Of a stretch of 64,000 bases of DNA, positions 49,860-60,463 are shown piece after piece (position 1 is the stretch's first letter; the number at the start of each line of letters is the position of its first letter). Under the pieces are notes generated by a model. It did not search any database, was not told the origin of the DNA, and saw only the letters and a program-made list of their open reading frames with translations. The DNA is from Kosakonia sacchari (GTDB lineage Bacteria; Pseudomonadota; Gammaproteobacteria; Enterobacterales; Enterobacteriaceae), in contig FOAY01000005.1 of the NCBI GenBank assembly GCA_900109485.1, forward strand, positions 247,757-311,756. The letters run 5' to 3'. Made by a program: the position numbers and the translations under genes.

Positions 49860-50720
49860 TTACTGCGGCTGCTCCCATTTCAGCCAGACGCCTTCAACCC
49901 CGGCCGGTAGCCAGAGTTTGCGCCCCAGTTCAATCCACGGGCAGGGCTGATGGAAATCCGATCCTTGTGATGCCAGCAAACCATACTGACGGGCATACAC
50001 GGCGAGCTGTGCTCGTTCATTGGGAGCCTGCTGGCATTGGGCAACTTCCATCGCCTCTCCGCCGCGGTCAGCAAAATGCGCCAGCAGTCTTTTCAGCCAT
50101 TTAGCGGAAAGGTTATAACGACCGGGATGGGCCAATACCGCCGTTCCGCCAGAATGATGAATGACTTCAATAGCTTGTTCTATTGTACACCACTGCGGCG
50201 GAACATATCCCGTTTTCCCGCGCGCAAGATATTTTTTAAAAACATCGGCGACGTTACTGGCCTTGCCCTGCTCAACCAGAAAGCGGGCAAAGTGACCACG
50301 CGTCACGCTCGCGCCCTGCGCCAGCCGCTGTGCGCCTTCCCACGCGCCGGGAATATGCGCTTTTTCCAGACGCTCGGCAATCAGTTGCGCGCGCTGAATA
50401 CGACGCGCGGACTGATACTGCAAAAATTCGACCATCGCCGGGTTTTCGATATCGATATTCAGACCCACGATATGGATTTCATGATTTTCCCAGACAGTGG
50501 AGATTTCCACGCCACTAATTAATTCCAGCGCCAGCCCGGCGCGAGCAATTTCAGCCCGCGCCGCAGGGATCGCAGCGGTGGTATCGTGATCGGTGATGGC
50601 CAGCGTGCCTACGCGCATTTCTACCGCGCGATGTACCAGTTGTTCCGGGGCAAGCAAGCCGTCAGAGGCGCTGGTGTGGCTATGCAGGTCATAAATAATG
50701 GCGTAATTCGTGTCGCTCAA
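49860..50720 (-). CDS. rnm: 5'-3' exoribonuclease RNase AM (YciV)
   Basis: 286 residues, PHP-family phosphoesterase. Metal ligands appear in YDLHSHTSASDG, ITDHDT, GVEIST, AHPGRY and GSDFHQ. In E. coli RNase AM matures the 5' ends of rRNAs and degrades short RNAs and pAp-type substrates. Divergent from the trp operon, sharing its upstream region. Confidence 0.95.
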   Translation of the reverse strand: MSDTNYAIIYDLHSHTSASDGLLAPEQLVHRAVEMRVGTLAITDHDTTAAIPAARAEIARAGLALELISGVEISTVWENHEIHIVGLNIDIENPAMVEFLQYQSARRIQRAQLIAERLEKAHIPGAWEGAQRLAQGASVTRGHFARFLVEQGKASNVADVFKKYLARGKTGYVPPQWCTIEQAIEVIHHSGGTAVLAHPGRYNLSAKWLKRLLAHFADRGGEAMEVAQCQQAPNERAQLAVYARQYGLLASQGSDFHQPCPWIELGRKLWLPAGVEGVWLKWEQPQ

Positions 50721-50797
50721 AGCGGCTCCGTAGATTTATCAGGACATCTGTTTGCGCCCTATCATAACGGTTAGCCAACTTTTTCTGAAATCGAGGG

Positions 50798-50832
50798 TTG
50801 ACTTTCTTTCGCTGAACCAGTTAACTAGTACG
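50798..50832 (+). promoter_or_regulatory. trp promoter and TrpR operator
   Basis: TTGACT (50798-50803), 17 bases, then TTAACT (50821-50826). The GAACCAGTTAACTAGTACG stretch (50814-50832) overlaps the -10 and matches the E. coli trp operator with one arm slightly changed. Confidence 0.9.
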
Positions 50833-50860
50833 CAAGTTCACACGACAAGGTATCGCAACA

Positions 50861-50905
50861 ATGAATGCACATTTCTCTGTTACTCGCTGGTGGCGCACTC
50901 CCTGA
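50861..50905 (+). CDS. trpL: trp leader peptide
   Basis: 14 residues: MNAHFSVTRWWRTP. The tandem Trp codons (10 and 11) and WWRT match the E. coli leader, though the N-terminus differs. Ribosome stalling at these codons when tryptophan is low prevents formation of the attenuator (50950-50976). Confidence 0.92.
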   Translation: MNAHFSVTRWWRTP

Positions 50906-50949
50906 ACAGGGCTGTGAGATCACGTGCGCATTCAGCATACCGATACCTG

Positions 50950-50976
50950 GCCCGCTCACTCAGCGGGCTTTTTTTT
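50950..50976 (+). terminator. trp attenuator
   Basis: GCCCGCT/AGCGGGC stem with CACTC loop and eight T, 45 bases after the leader peptide stop: the 3:4 terminator hairpin. Confidence 0.93.
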
Positions 50977-50998
50977 GAACAAATTTATGAGAGCGACT

Positions 50999-52561
50999 AT
51001 GCAAACGCAAAAACCAGCACTCGAACTTCTGACCAGCAACGCCGCATACCGCGACAATCCGACGGCGCTGTTCCACCAATTATGCGGCGATCGCCCGGCT
51101 ACGCTGCTGCTGGAATCCGCCGATATCGACAGCAAGAATGATTTAAAAAGCCTGCTGCTGGTCGATAGCGCGCTGCGCATTACCGCGCTGGGTGACACTG
51201 TCACTATTAAGGCGCTCACCGCCAATGGCGCTTCCCTGCTAAATCTGCTTGATGCGGCGCTGCCTGCGGGGGTTGAAAACACCGTGCTGACGGATGGCCG
51301 CGAATTGCGTTTCCCACCGGTCAGCACGCTGCTGGATGAAGACGCCCGCCTGTGCTCGCTCTCGGTATTTGACGCTTTCCGCCTGCTGCAAACGCTGGTG
51401 GATGTTCCGGCAGAGGAACGCGAAGCGATGTTTTTTGGCGGCTTGTTTGCCTATGACCTGGTCGCCGGTTTTGAAGATTTACCGCAGCTTTCCCACGATC
51501 GCCGCTGCCCGGATTACTGCTTCTATCTCGCGGAAACATTACTGGTGATCGACCACCAGAAAAAGCAGACGCGTATCCAGGCAAGCGTATTCAGCCAGGA
51601 TGCCAGCGAAAAAACACGCCTGCTTGAGCGTATTAATGTCCTGCGCCAGCAGCTGGATCTGCCTGCAGAGCCGCTGCCGGTGCAAACCGTTGCGCATATG
51701 CGTTGCGAGACCAATCAGAGCGATGAAGAGTACGGTGCCGTTGTACGGGAGATGCAGAAAGCGATTCGCAGCGGCGAAATTTTCCAGGTTGTCCCGTCGC
51801 GCCGCTTTACGCTGCCTTGCCCCTCGCCGCTGGCCGCTTATGAAGTGCTGAAAAAGAGCAACCCCAGCCCGTATATGTTTTTCATGCAGGACGATGATTT
51901 TGCCCTGTTCGGCGCATCGCCGGAAAGCTCACTGAAATATGACGCCAGCAACCGTCAGATTGAGATCTACCCCATCGCCGGAACGCGTCCGCGCGGTCGT
52001 CGCCCGGATGGTTCGCTGGATCGCGATCTCGACAGCCGTATCGAACTCGATATGCGTACCGACCACAAGGAACTTTCTGAGCATCTGATGCTGGTCGATC
52101 TGGCGCGTAACGATCTGGCGCGCATCTGTACGCCAGGCAGCCGTTATGTTGCCGACCTGACAAAAGTGGACCGTTATTCTTACGTTATGCACCTGGTTTC
52201 CCGCGTGGTGGGCGAACTGCGTCAGGATCTGGATGTGCTGCACGCTTATCGCGCCTGCATGAACATGGGAACACTTAGCGGCGCGCCGAAAGTCCGCGCC
52301 ATGCAACTGATTGCCCGGGCCGAAGGCACGCGCCGCGGCAGCTATGGCGGCGCTGTCGGTTACTTCACCGCTCACGGCGATCTGGATACCTGCATTGTCA
52401 TTCGTTCTGCGTGGGTTGAAGACGGTATTGCCACCGTTCAGGCCGGCGCCGGCGTGGTACTGGATTCTGTACCGCAGTCTGAAGCCGATGAAACCCGTAA
52501 TAAAGCTCGCGCGGTTCTGCGCGCCATTGCCACCGCACACCACGCACAGGAGACGTTCTGA
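50999..52561 (+). CDS. trpE: Anthranilate synthase component I
   Basis: 520 residues, as in E. coli. Chorismate-binding domain with [25 protein letters not shown] and [11 protein letters not shown]. The N-terminal LLES motif is the tryptophan feedback site. Pairs with TrpD. Stop overlaps the trpD start by one base. Confidence 0.98.
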   Translation: MQTQKPALELLTSNAAYRDNPTALFHQLCGDRPATLLLESADIDSKNDLKSLLLVDSALRITALGDTVTIKALTANGASLLNLLDAALPAGVENTVLTDGRELRFPPVSTLLDEDARLCSLSVFDAFRLLQTLVDVPAEEREAMFFGGLFAYDLVAGFEDLPQLSHDRRCPDYCFYLAETLLVIDHQKKQTRIQASVFSQDASEKTRLLERINVLRQQLDLPAEPLPVQTVAHMRCETNQSDEEYGAVVREMQKAIRSGEIFQVVPSRRFTLPCPSPLAAYEVLKKSNPSPYMFFMQDDDFALFGASPESSLKYDASNRQIEIYPIAGTRPRGRRPDGSLDRDLDSRIELDMRTDHKELSEHLMLVDLARNDLARICTPGSRYVADLTKVDRYSYVMHLVSRVVGELRQDLDVLHAYRACMNMGTLSGAPKVRAMQLIARAEGTRRGSYGGAVGYFTAHGDLDTCIVIRSAWVEDGIATVQAGAGVVLDSVPQSEADETRNKARAVLRAIATAHHAQETF

Positions 52562-54156
52562 TGGCTGACATTCTGCTGCTCGATAATATCGACTCTTTTA
52601 CTTACAACCTGGCGGATCAGCTGCGTGCAAGCGGACATAATGTGGTGATTTATCGCAACCATGTACCCGCACAAACCTTAATCGACCGTCTGGCAACGAT
52701 GCAAAACCCGGTGCTGATGCTGTCACCGGGACCGGGTGCGCCGTCGGAAGCGGGCTGTATGCCGGAACTGTTAACGCGTCTGCGCGGCAAGTTACCGATT
52801 ATCGGTATCTGCCTTGGGCACCAGGCAATTGTCGAGGCCTACGGCGGCTATGTCGGCCAGGCCGGTGAAATCCTGCACGGTAAAGCCTCCAGTATTGAAC
52901 ATGATGGCCAGGCGATGTTTGCCGGTTTAAGCAATCCGCTGCCGGTGGCGCGTTACCATTCGCTGGTTGGCAGTAATATTCCCGCCGGATTGACCATCAA
53001 TGCGCATTTCAACGGCATGGTGATGGCGGTACGTCACGATGCCGATCGCGTCTGCGGCTTCCAGTTCCACCCGGAATCGATCCTCACCACGCAGGGCGCG
53101 CGCCTGCTGGAGCAGACGCTGGCCTGGGCGTTGCAGAAACTGGAGCAGAGCAACACGCTGCAACCGATTCTGGAAAAACTTTACCAGGCGCAAACCCTCA
53201 GCCAGCAAGAGAGCCACCAGCTTTTCTCGGCGGTGGTGCGCGGCGAGCTGAAACCTGAACAACTGGCCGCAGCACTGGTCAGCATGAAGATCCGCGGCGA
53301 GCACCCGAATGAAATTGCCGGTGCGGCTACGGCGCTGCTGGAAAATGCCGCGCCCTTCCCGCGCCCGGATTATCCGTTCGCGGATATCGTCGGCACCGGC
53401 GGCGATGGCAGCAACAGCATCAATATTTCCACCGCCAGCGCGTTTGTCGCTGCCGCGTGCGGGCTGAAGGTCGCTAAACATGGCAACCGCAGCGTTTCCA
53501 GCCGTTCAGGTTCATCCGATCTGCTGGCCGCATTTGGTATTAATCTGGATATGAATGCCGACAAATCGCGCACCGCGCTGGATGAACTTGGCGTCTGCTT
53601 CCTGTTTGCGCCGAAATACCACACCGGTTTCCGCCACGCGATGCCGGTACGTCAGCAGTTGAAAACCCGCACCCTGTTTAACGTGCTGGGGCCGCTCATC
53701 AACCCGGCGCATCCGCCACTGGCGTTGATTGGCGTTTACAGCCCGGAGCTGGTGTTACCGATTGCGGAAACCCTGCGCGTTCTCGGTTATCAGCGTGCGG
53801 CCGTAGTCCATAGCGGCGGAATGGATGAAGTGTCATTACATGCGCCGACGCTGGTTGCGGAGCTAAATAACGGTGAAATTAAAAGTTACCAGTTAACTGC
53901 CGAAGACTTCGGCCTGACGCCTTATCATCAGGAACAGCTTGCGGGCGGCACGCCGGAAGAAAACCGTGACATTCTGACGCGCTTATTACAAGGTAAAGGC
54001 GAAACTGCTCATGAAGCCGCGGTGGCCGCCAACGTTGCGATGCTGATGCGTCTGCACGGCAACGAAGATTTGCGGGCCAACGCGCAGAAAGTACTGGATG
54101 TGCTGCACAGCGGAGCAGCCTACGACAAAGTCACCGCACTTGCGGCAAGAGGATAA
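52561..54156 (+). CDS. trpD: Anthranilate synthase component II / phosphoribosyltransferase (TrpGD fusion)
   Basis: 531 residues. N-terminal class I glutamine amidotransferase with GICLGHQ (catalytic Cys) and FHPES; C-terminal anthranilate phosphoribosyltransferase with [14 protein letters not shown] and KHGNRSVSS. The fused form is typical of enteric bacteria. Confidence 0.98.
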   Translation: MADILLLDNIDSFTYNLADQLRASGHNVVIYRNHVPAQTLIDRLATMQNPVLMLSPGPGAPSEAGCMPELLTRLRGKLPIIGICLGHQAIVEAYGGYVGQAGEILHGKASSIEHDGQAMFAGLSNPLPVARYHSLVGSNIPAGLTINAHFNGMVMAVRHDADRVCGFQFHPESILTTQGARLLEQTLAWALQKLEQSNTLQPILEKLYQAQTLSQQESHQLFSAVVRGELKPEQLAAALVSMKIRGEHPNEIAGAATALLENAAPFPRPDYPFADIVGTGGDGSNSINISTASAFVAAACGLKVAKHGNRSVSSRSGSSDLLAAFGINLDMNADKSRTALDELGVCFLFAPKYHTGFRHAMPVRQQLKTRTLFNVLGPLINPAHPPLALIGVYSPELVLPIAETLRVLGYQRAAVVHSGGMDEVSLHAPTLVAELNNGEIKSYQLTAEDFGLTPYHQEQLAGGTPEENRDILTRLLQGKGETAHEAAVAANVAMLMRLHGNEDLRANAQKVLDVLHSGAAYDKVTALAARG

Positions 54157-54159
54157 AAG

Positions 54160-55518
54160 ATGCAGACCGTTTTAGCGAAAATCGTCGCCGACAAAGCCGT
54201 ATGGGTTGCGGCGCGGAAGGAGCAACAACCGCTGGCCAGCTTCCAGAACGACGTCGTGCCGAGTACGCGCAGCTTCTACGATGCCCTGCGAGGAACACGT
54301 ACCGCCTTTATTCTGGAGTGCAAAAAAGCGTCGCCGTCCAAAGGCGTTATCCGTAACGATTTCGATCCGGCGCGCATCGCCGACATTTATAAACATCACG
54401 CTTCGGCGATTTCCGTACTGACCGATGAGAAATATTTTCAGGGCAGTTTCGATTTTCTGCCCATCGTCAGCGCCATCGCGCCGCAGCCGATCCTGTGCAA
54501 AGATTTTATTATCGATCCGTATCAGATCTATCTGGGGCGTCACTACCAGGCCGATGCCTGCCTGTTGATGCTGTCAGTGCTGGATGATGAGCAGTATCGC
54601 CAGCTTGCCGCCGTGGCGCACAGCCTGAAGATGGGCGTGCTGACAGAAGTGAGCAACGAGGAAGAGCTGCAACGCGCCATGGCGCTGGAAGCGAAAGTAG
54701 TTGGTATTAATAACCGCGATCTGCGCGATCTGTCGATTGATCTCAACCGTACCCGCCAGCTTGCGCCGCGTCTGGGTAACAACGTCACGGTGATCAGCGA
54801 GTCCGGCATTAATACTTATGCCCAGGTTCGCGAACTGAGCCACTTTGCCAATGGTTTCCTGATTGGTTCGGCGCTGATGTCGCATGACGATCTCGATGCC
54901 GCCGTGAAACGCGTGCTGCTCGGCGAGAACAAGGTTTGCGGATTGACTCGCGCCGAAGATGCGCGCGCCGCCCATGAAGCGGGCGCGATTTACGGTGGCT
55001 TGATTTTTGTCGCCTCCTCGCCGCGCGCCGTTTCCAATGAACAGGCGCAGGCGGTAATGCAGGGTGCGCCGCTGCAATATGTCGGCGTGTTCCGTAACGC
55101 CCCGGTTGAAGATGTGGTGGCGAAAGCGAAAGCGCTGGCGCTCTCTGCGGTGCAGTTACACGGCAGCGAAGATCAGGCCTATATTGACGCGCTGCGCGCG
55201 GTATTGCCTGCGCAGACGCAAATCTGGAAAGCGCTGAGCGTCAGCGACACCCTGCCGCCGCGCAACTTACAGCAGGTCGATAAATATGTCTTCGACAACG
55301 GCCAGGGCGGCAGCGGCCAAAGCTTCGACTGGTCACTGCTGGCCGGTGAACCGCTCGATAATGTGCTGCTGGCTGGCGGCCTGAGCGCAGATAATTGTGT
55401 GCAGGCGGCAAAAACCGGCTGTGCCGGACTCGATTTTAATTCAGGCGTGGAGTCGGAACCGGGTATTAAAGATGCCAGCAAACTGGCTTCGGTTTTCCGT
55501 ACACTGCGTGCTTATTAA
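54160..55518 (+). CDS. trpC: Indole-glycerol-phosphate synthase / PRA isomerase (TrpCF fusion)
   Basis: 452 residues. The N-terminal IGPS half has ECKKASPSKG and CKDFIIDPYQ; the C-terminal PRA isomerase half has KVCGLTRAED and LDFNSGVESEPG. The fusion is the enteric form. Confidence 0.98.
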   Translation: MQTVLAKIVADKAVWVAARKEQQPLASFQNDVVPSTRSFYDALRGTRTAFILECKKASPSKGVIRNDFDPARIADIYKHHASAISVLTDEKYFQGSFDFLPIVSAIAPQPILCKDFIIDPYQIYLGRHYQADACLLMLSVLDDEQYRQLAAVAHSLKMGVLTEVSNEEELQRAMALEAKVVGINNRDLRDLSIDLNRTRQLAPRLGNNVTVISESGINTYAQVRELSHFANGFLIGSALMSHDDLDAAVKRVLLGENKVCGLTRAEDARAAHEAGAIYGGLIFVASSPRAVSNEQAQAVMQGAPLQYVGVFRNAPVEDVVAKAKALALSAVQLHGSEDQAYIDALRAVLPAQTQIWKALSVSDTLPPRNLQQVDKYVFDNGQGGSGQSFDWSLLAGEPLDNVLLAGGLSADNCVQAAKTGCAGLDFNSGVESEPGIKDASKLASVFRTLRAY

Positions 55519-55530
55519 GGAAAGAAGAGA

Positions 55531-56724
55531 ATGACGACACTATTGAACCCATGGTTTGGCGAGTTTGGCGGCATGTTTGTTCCACAGATCCTGATGCCTG
55601 CCCTGCGCCAACTGGAAGAAGCGTTTGTCAGCGCCCAGAGCGATGCGGATTTTCAGCGCCAGTTTAACGATCTGCTGAAAAACTACGCCGGGCGTCCGAC
55701 TGCGCTGACGAAATGCCAGAACCTGACTGCCGGTACCCGCACCACGCTGTACCTGAAACGTGAAGATCTGCTGCACGGCGGCGCGCACAAAACCAACCAG
55801 GTTCTCGGTCAGGCGCTGCTGGCAAAACGGATGGGCAAAACCGAAATTATCGCCGAAACCGGCGCGGGGCAACATGGCGTTGCATCAGCGCTGGCCAGCG
55901 CTCTGCTCGGCCTGAAGTGCCGCATCTACATGGGTGCAAAAGATGTTGAGCGCCAGTCGCCGAACGTCTTCCGTATGCGTCTGATGGGCGCAGAAGTGAT
56001 CCCGGTGCACAGCGGTTCCGCCACGCTGAAAGACGCCTGTAACGAAGCGCTGCGCGACTGGTCCGGCAGCTACGAAACCGCGCACTATATGCTCGGCACT
56101 GCCGCTGGCCCGCACCCGTTCCCGACCATTGTGCGCGAATTCCAGCGCATGATCGGCGAAGAGACTAAAGCGCAGATCCTCGAAAAAGAGGGACGTCTGC
56201 CGGATGCGGTGATCGCCTGCGTCGGCGGCGGCTCAAATGCTATTGGTATGTTTGCCGATTTTATCGATGAAACCGGCGTTGGCCTGATTGGCGTTGAACC
56301 GGCCGGTCACGGTATCGAAACCGGCGAACATGGCGCGCCGCTGAAGCACGGCCGCGTGGGTATCTATTTCGGCATGAAATCGCCGATGATGCAGACCGAT
56401 GAAGGTCAGATTGAAGAGTCTTACTCCATCTCCGCCGGGCTGGATTTCCCGTCTGTCGGGCCGCAGCATGCGTATCTCAACAGCATTGGTCGCGCTGATT
56501 ATGTGTCGATTACCGATGACGAAGCGCTGGACGCGTTTCAGATGCTGAGCCGCCATGAAGGGATTATTCCGGCGCTGGAATCTTCGCACGCCCTCGCCCA
56601 TGCGCTAAAAATGATGCGCGAAAACCCGGATAAAGAGCAACTGCTGGTGGTTAACCTTTCCGGCCGCGGCGATAAAGACATCTTCACCGTACATGACATT
56701 CTGAAAGCGCGAGGGGAAATCTGA
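55531..56724 (+). CDS. trpB: Tryptophan synthase beta chain
   Basis: 397 residues, as in E. coli. PLP lysine in GGAHKTNQ, the phosphate-binding GGGSNAIG, and catalytic [10 protein letters not shown]. Joins indole and serine. Stop shares one base with the trpA start. Confidence 0.98.
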   Translation: MTTLLNPWFGEFGGMFVPQILMPALRQLEEAFVSAQSDADFQRQFNDLLKNYAGRPTALTKCQNLTAGTRTTLYLKREDLLHGGAHKTNQVLGQALLAKRMGKTEIIAETGAGQHGVASALASALLGLKCRIYMGAKDVERQSPNVFRMRLMGAEVIPVHSGSATLKDACNEALRDWSGSYETAHYMLGTAAGPHPFPTIVREFQRMIGEETKAQILEKEGRLPDAVIACVGGGSNAIGMFADFIDETGVGLIGVEPAGHGIETGEHGAPLKHGRVGIYFGMKSPMMQTDEGQIEESYSISAGLDFPSVGPQHAYLNSIGRADYVSITDDEALDAFQMLSRHEGIIPALESSHALAHALKMMRENPDKEQLLVVNLSGRGDKDIFTVHDILKARGEI

Positions 56725-57533
56725 TGGAACGCTACGACAACCTGTTTAAACGGCTCGCCGACCGCAAAGAAGGCGCTTTCGTTCCCTTCGTTACGCTGGG
56801 TGATCCGTCGCCGGAACAGTCGCTGAAAATTGTCGATACGCTGATCGAAGCTGGCGCAGACGCGCTGGAACTGGGGATCCCTTTCTCCGATCCGCTGGCT
56901 GACGGCCCGACGATCCAGAGTGCGACGCTGCGCGCTTTTGCCGCAGGCGTTACGCCGACCCAGTGCTTTGAAATGCTGGCGGCCATTCGCCAGAAGCATC
57001 CGACCATTCCGATTGGTCTGCTGATGTACGCCAACCTGGTGTTCAGCGGCGGCATTGATGCGTTTTATGCCAAATGCGAAAAAGTCGGCGTCGATTCCGT
57101 TCTGGTGGCCGACGTGCCCATTGAAGAGTCTGCACCTTTCCGTCAGGCGGCGATGCGCCACAATGTTGCGCCAATCTTTATCTGCCCGCCGAATGCCGAT
57201 GATGAACTGTTGCGTCAGATTGCCTCTTATGGCCGCGGTTATACCTATTTGCTGTCGCGGGCAGGCGTGACCGGTGCGGAAAACCGTGCGGCGCTGCCGT
57301 TGCATCACCTGGTGGAAAAACTGCAGGAATACCACGCTGCGCCGCCGTTGCAGGGTTTTGGTATCTCTGCGCCGGATCAGGTCGCCGCTGCCGTGAACGC
57401 AGGCGCTGCGGGCGCGATTTCCGGCTCGGCGATTGTCAAAATCATCGAAAAAAATCTGCAAAACCCTACCGCGATGCTGGCTGAGCTGAAAGCGTTTGTT
57501 CAGAGCCTGAAAGCCGCTACGCTGCCGCGTTAA
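56724..57533 (+). CDS. trpA: Tryptophan synthase alpha chain
   Basis: 269 residues. The catalytic Glu lies in [15 protein letters not shown], and the Asp in [11 protein letters not shown]. It cleaves indole-3-glycerol phosphate and passes indole through a tunnel to TrpB. Confidence 0.98.
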   Translation: MERYDNLFKRLADRKEGAFVPFVTLGDPSPEQSLKIVDTLIEAGADALELGIPFSDPLADGPTIQSATLRAFAAGVTPTQCFEMLAAIRQKHPTIPIGLLMYANLVFSGGIDAFYAKCEKVGVDSVLVADVPIEESAPFRQAAMRHNVAPIFICPPNADDELLRQIASYGRGYTYLLSRAGVTGAENRAALPLHHLVEKLQEYHAAPPLQGFGISAPDQVAAAVNAGAAGAISGSAIVKIIEKNLQNPTAMLAELKAFVQSLKAATLPR

Positions 57534-57540
57534 TCCTGTT

Positions 57541-57562
57541 GCCGCCTGTTCGCTCAGGCGGC
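57541..57562. terminator. Hairpin after trpA, overlapping the end of the marR gene
   Basis: GCCGCCTG/CAGGCGGC stem with TTCGCT loop, followed by CTCTTCTT. The minus-strand marR gene ends inside its right arm. Confidence 0.75.
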
Positions 57563-58021
57563 CTCTTCTTGCTTCAGTAGTGTCTGCGCATATTTCTGCA
57601 CCAGCCGGAACAGCGCCTGAACATCATCGTGTTCCCAGCCGTCGAATGTCGCGTTCATCAATCGCTGCCGCACGGCGTCAATTTTCATTGTCATCGCTTT
57701 ACCTTCTTCGCTGATGGTGAGCTCGCTCACTCGTTTGTCCTGCGGCTGACTTTTTTTCACCACCAGCCCGGCCTGCTCCAGTTTTTTCACCTGGCGGCTT
57801 ACCGTGGTGTAATCCCGTCCGACGCGGTTAGCCAGTTCAACCACGCCGATGGGGCCAAAACGTTCAACCGTCACCAGCAGCGGAAACAACACCTGATCAA
57901 GGGTGATATCCGCCGCGCGCATCAGCGCCATATCGCGTAGCGGATGATTCATCACGCCAATGATAGTGAGTAACGCGCGATGGAAATCATCGATGTCGTA
58001 ATTAATATGTGCATTTTGCAT
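57554..58021 (-). CDS. MarR-family transcriptional regulator
   Basis: 155 residues. Helix-turn-helix IGVVELANRVGRDYTTVSRQVKKLEQAGLV (about 58-87) and the wing KSQPQDKRVSELTI. Divergent from an oxidoreductase gene. Two nearly identical AT-rich sites (58004-58026, overlapping this gene's start, and 58054-58076) look like its operators, so it probably represses both itself and the oxidoreductase. AGGAA lies before the ATG. Ligand unknown. Confidence 0.88.
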   Translation of the reverse strand: MQNAHINYDIDDFHRALLTIIGVMNHPLRDMALMRAADITLDQVLFPLLVTVERFGPIGVVELANRVGRDYTTVSRQVKKLEQAGLVVKKSQPQDKRVSELTISEEGKAMTMKIDAVRQRLMNATFDGWEHDDVQALFRLVQKYAQTLLKQEEAA

Positions 58022-58026
58022 ATAAA
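58004..58026. promoter_or_regulatory. Putative MarR operator 1
   Basis: Starts with AATATGTGCATTTT, shared with operator 2, then an imperfect inverted repeat around TGCA. It overlaps the first codons of the marR gene. Confidence 0.5.
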
Positions 58027-58053
58027 TTCCTGATGGTGTAGAGTGGCAATCTC

Positions 58054-58076
58054 AATATGTGCATTTTACACATAAA
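58054..58076. promoter_or_regulatory. Putative MarR operator 2
   Basis: AATATGTGCATTTTACACATA contains ATGTG/CACAT arms. Exactly 50 bases (about five helical turns) from operator 1, and about 20 bases before the oxidoreductase ATG. Confidence 0.55.
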
Positions 58077-58095
58077 CCCTGACGGAGAGAATTCT

Positions 58096-59034
58096 ATGTA
58101 CGCAGCCATTGTCCACCAGACCAACCAGCCCCCACGTTATACCAGCTTTACCCTGCCTGAAGCCCGACAGGGCGAGTGCCTGATCACCGTTAACGCCGCT
58201 GCGATAAGTCATGTGGTGAAAAGCCGCGCATCAGGCCAGCATTACAGTTTTGACGGTACGTTACCCTTTGTGCCGGGTATTGATGGCGTCGGCACACGAC
58301 CCGACGGCCAGCGGGTCTGGTTTGCCTTTCCGCGCTCGCCATGGGGCAGCATGGCAGAGTTTGCACCTGTCGCGGAACAGCACTGCATCCCTCTGGCGGA
58401 CGAGCTGGACAGCATCAGCGCCGCGGCGATGGCCAATCCGGGCATGTCAGCCTGGGCCGCACTGGTAACCCGCGCGGGCCTCCGTCGCGGCGAAACGGTG
58501 TTGATTAATGGCGCAACGGGCAGCGCCGGACAACTTGCGGTGCAGATTGCCCGCTACCTTGGCGCGGGGAAAATTATCGTCACCGGGCGTAACGCCGCAG
58601 TTTTGCACAGTCTTGGCGCGGATTACGCAATCAATCTGACGGATGAGAGCGACGCGCTGCGCCAGCAATTCGCTAGCATCTTTGCGACCCACGTCGATAT
58701 CGTCGTGGATTACTTGTGGGGCAGTAGCGCAGAACTGATTCTCGCCGCTGCCGCGAAGGCAAAATCGCCAACCCGCTTTGTGCAGGTGGGTTCGCTTTCC
58801 GGGCAGGATATCCGTTTGTCCGGCGCCTGGCTGCGCGCAGCGCCGATCCAGTTGATGGGCAGCGGCATCGGCAGTTTATCGTTACCTCAGTTGCTGCAAG
58901 CCACCGCAGAGATGTTCGCCGTGGCGGTACCGGCGCAACTGCGTATTGCCACCACGCCTGCGCCTCTGAGTGACGTTGAAACGGCCTGGCTGCGTGATGA
59001 CAGCCAGAAAAGAACTGTCTTTGTCATCAACTAA
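58096..59034 (+). CDS. Quinone oxidoreductase-like MDR enzyme
   Basis: 312 residues, zinc-independent medium-chain dehydrogenase family. N-terminal GroES-like domain, then an NADPH-binding fold with INGATGSAGQLAVQIARYLGA (about 148-168). Substrate unknown. GGAGAG precedes the ATG at 58096. Divergent from the marR gene with shared operators, suggesting induction by a quinone-like or electrophilic compound. Confidence 0.85.
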   Translation: MYAAIVHQTNQPPRYTSFTLPEARQGECLITVNAAAISHVVKSRASGQHYSFDGTLPFVPGIDGVGTRPDGQRVWFAFPRSPWGSMAEFAPVAEQHCIPLADELDSISAAAMANPGMSAWAALVTRAGLRRGETVLINGATGSAGQLAVQIARYLGAGKIIVTGRNAAVLHSLGADYAINLTDESDALRQQFASIFATHVDIVVDYLWGSSAELILAAAAKAKSPTRFVQVGSLSGQDIRLSGAWLRAAPIQLMGSGIGSLSLPQLLQATAEMFAVAVPAQLRIATTPAPLSDVETAWLRDDSQKRTVFVIN

Positions 59035-59110
59035 TGGTAACTCATTGTTAAAAGGTTCATATTTTCTGTGGAATAATGACCGAGACGCTGGTTACACAGA
59101 GACTGAATCG

Positions 59111-60349
59111 ATGAGTGACACTCCTTCCTCCTGGCCACGGCGCTGGATAGCGCTGCTGCTGACTGGCCTGCTTTCCGGCGCGTCAGGCATGCTGATTGCG
59201 CTACTGCTGCATGCAATCCAGCATCTGGTGTTTGGTTACAGCCAGCAATCACTGATTGGCGGCGCGCCGTTTCTGCAAGGCGTTACCGATGCCAGCAACC
59301 TGCGTCGCTTTGCCGCACTGACCGGTGCCGGAGTGATTGCCGGCTGCGGCTGGTGGTTGCTGGCGCGATATGGCAAGCCGCGGGTAAGCGTTACGGCGGC
59401 GCTTGGTGAAAAGGGTCGTCAGATGCCTGCGAACACCACAATCTGCCATGCCCTGTTACAGGTCGTGACGGTGGCGATGGGCTCGCCGCTGGGACGTGAA
59501 AGCGCGCCGCGAGAAGTGGGCGCGCTGTTTGGCGGCAACATTGCCCGGCGTAGCGGCCTCAATGCGCAGGAAACCCGGCTGGTGATCGCCTGTGGTGCAG
59601 GAGCCGGGCTGGCTGCGGTTTATAACGTTCCGCTGGCCGGTGCGATTTTCACGCTGGAAGTGTTGCTGGTGACCATCACCTGGGATGCGGTGATCGCCGC
59701 AACTGTCAGTTCCGCGCTGGCGGCATTTGTCGCCTCGCTGGTGCTGGGCAATGAACGTCAGTACCAATTTATTGCGCCACCTGCGCCAGTGTCATTAATC
59801 GTTTGGGCGGCGCTCTCCGGCCCGCTGTTCGGTTATGCCGCCTGCCAGTTTCGCCGCATGACGCGGCAAGCGCGCGGCCAGGCGAAAAGCAACTGGCAGA
59901 TGCCGCTGTTCTGTATACTGGCCTTTGCCTGCCTGGGTTTGTTCTCCATCTGGTTTCCGCAACTGCCGGGCAACGGCCGCGGGCCGGTGCAGCTCAGTTT
60001 TGGCGGCGGTGTCACTCTGCCACTGGCCGCCATGCTGATTGGCCTGAAAGTAGTGAGTATCGGGATGGTGCTACGCGGCGGCGCGGAGGGCGGCCTGCTG
60101 ACGCCCGGCCTGGCGATTGGCGCACTGCTGGGCGCGCTGACGTATCTGCTTGTCGGCCCTTTCTTCCCCGGCGCCAGTATGGGGGAATTTGCTCTCACCG
60201 GCGGCGCCGCGTTTCTGGCGTCATCCATGCAGATGCCGCTAACCGCCATTGTCCTGCTGATGGAATTCACCGGCATGGACTTCAGCTTTTTTGTTCCTCT
60301 CACCCTGTGCGTGGCTGGCGCATATATGACGTGCCGCTACGTGGAGTGA
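59111..60349 (+). CDS. ClC-family chloride channel/transporter homolog
   Basis: 412 residues, about 10-11 membrane helices, ClC fold. The GREGP-like selectivity segment reads GSPLGRESAPREVG (about 120-133), and the GxFxP-like segment reads GGLLTPGLAIGA (about 332-343). PLTAIVLLMEFTGM matches the late ClC helix. The GSGIP loop of ClcA is not recognised. The ATG at 59111 is the last before the membrane region; GAGACTG lies before it. It is neither a clear ClcA nor ClcB. Ion and coupling cannot be told from sequence alone. Confidence 0.85.
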   Translation: MSDTPSSWPRRWIALLLTGLLSGASGMLIALLLHAIQHLVFGYSQQSLIGGAPFLQGVTDASNLRRFAALTGAGVIAGCGWWLLARYGKPRVSVTAALGEKGRQMPANTTICHALLQVVTVAMGSPLGRESAPREVGALFGGNIARRSGLNAQETRLVIACGAGAGLAAVYNVPLAGAIFTLEVLLVTITWDAVIAATVSSALAAFVASLVLGNERQYQFIAPPAPVSLIVWAALSGPLFGYAACQFRRMTRQARGQAKSNWQMPLFCILAFACLGLFSIWFPQLPGNGRGPVQLSFGGGVTLPLAAMLIGLKVVSIGMVLRGGAEGGLLTPGLAIGALLGALTYLLVGPFFPGASMGEFALTGGAAFLASSMQMPLTAIVLLMEFTGMDFSFFVPLTLCVAGAYMTCRYVE

Positions 60350-60425
60350 TCCTGACGCCCGAATTACCGATGCAGTGATTAAATGGATTTGGCGGCGTAA
60401 GAGCCATGGACGCAGAGATAAACGG

Positions 60426-60455
60426 GGAAACTGGCCGCAAGCGGGGCCAGTTTCC
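60426..60455. terminator. Hairpin between the ClC gene and ompW
   Basis: Eleven-pair stem GGAAACTGGCC/GGCCAGTTTCC with an eight-base loop; no long T-run. Lies between converging genes. Confidence 0.65.
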
Positions 60456-60463
60456 AGCCGGAC

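Noticed and set aside
52561..54156. Possible frameshift or split in trpD
   Set aside because: The single frame reads through both the amidotransferase and phosphoribosyltransferase domains; this fusion is normal in enteric bacteria.
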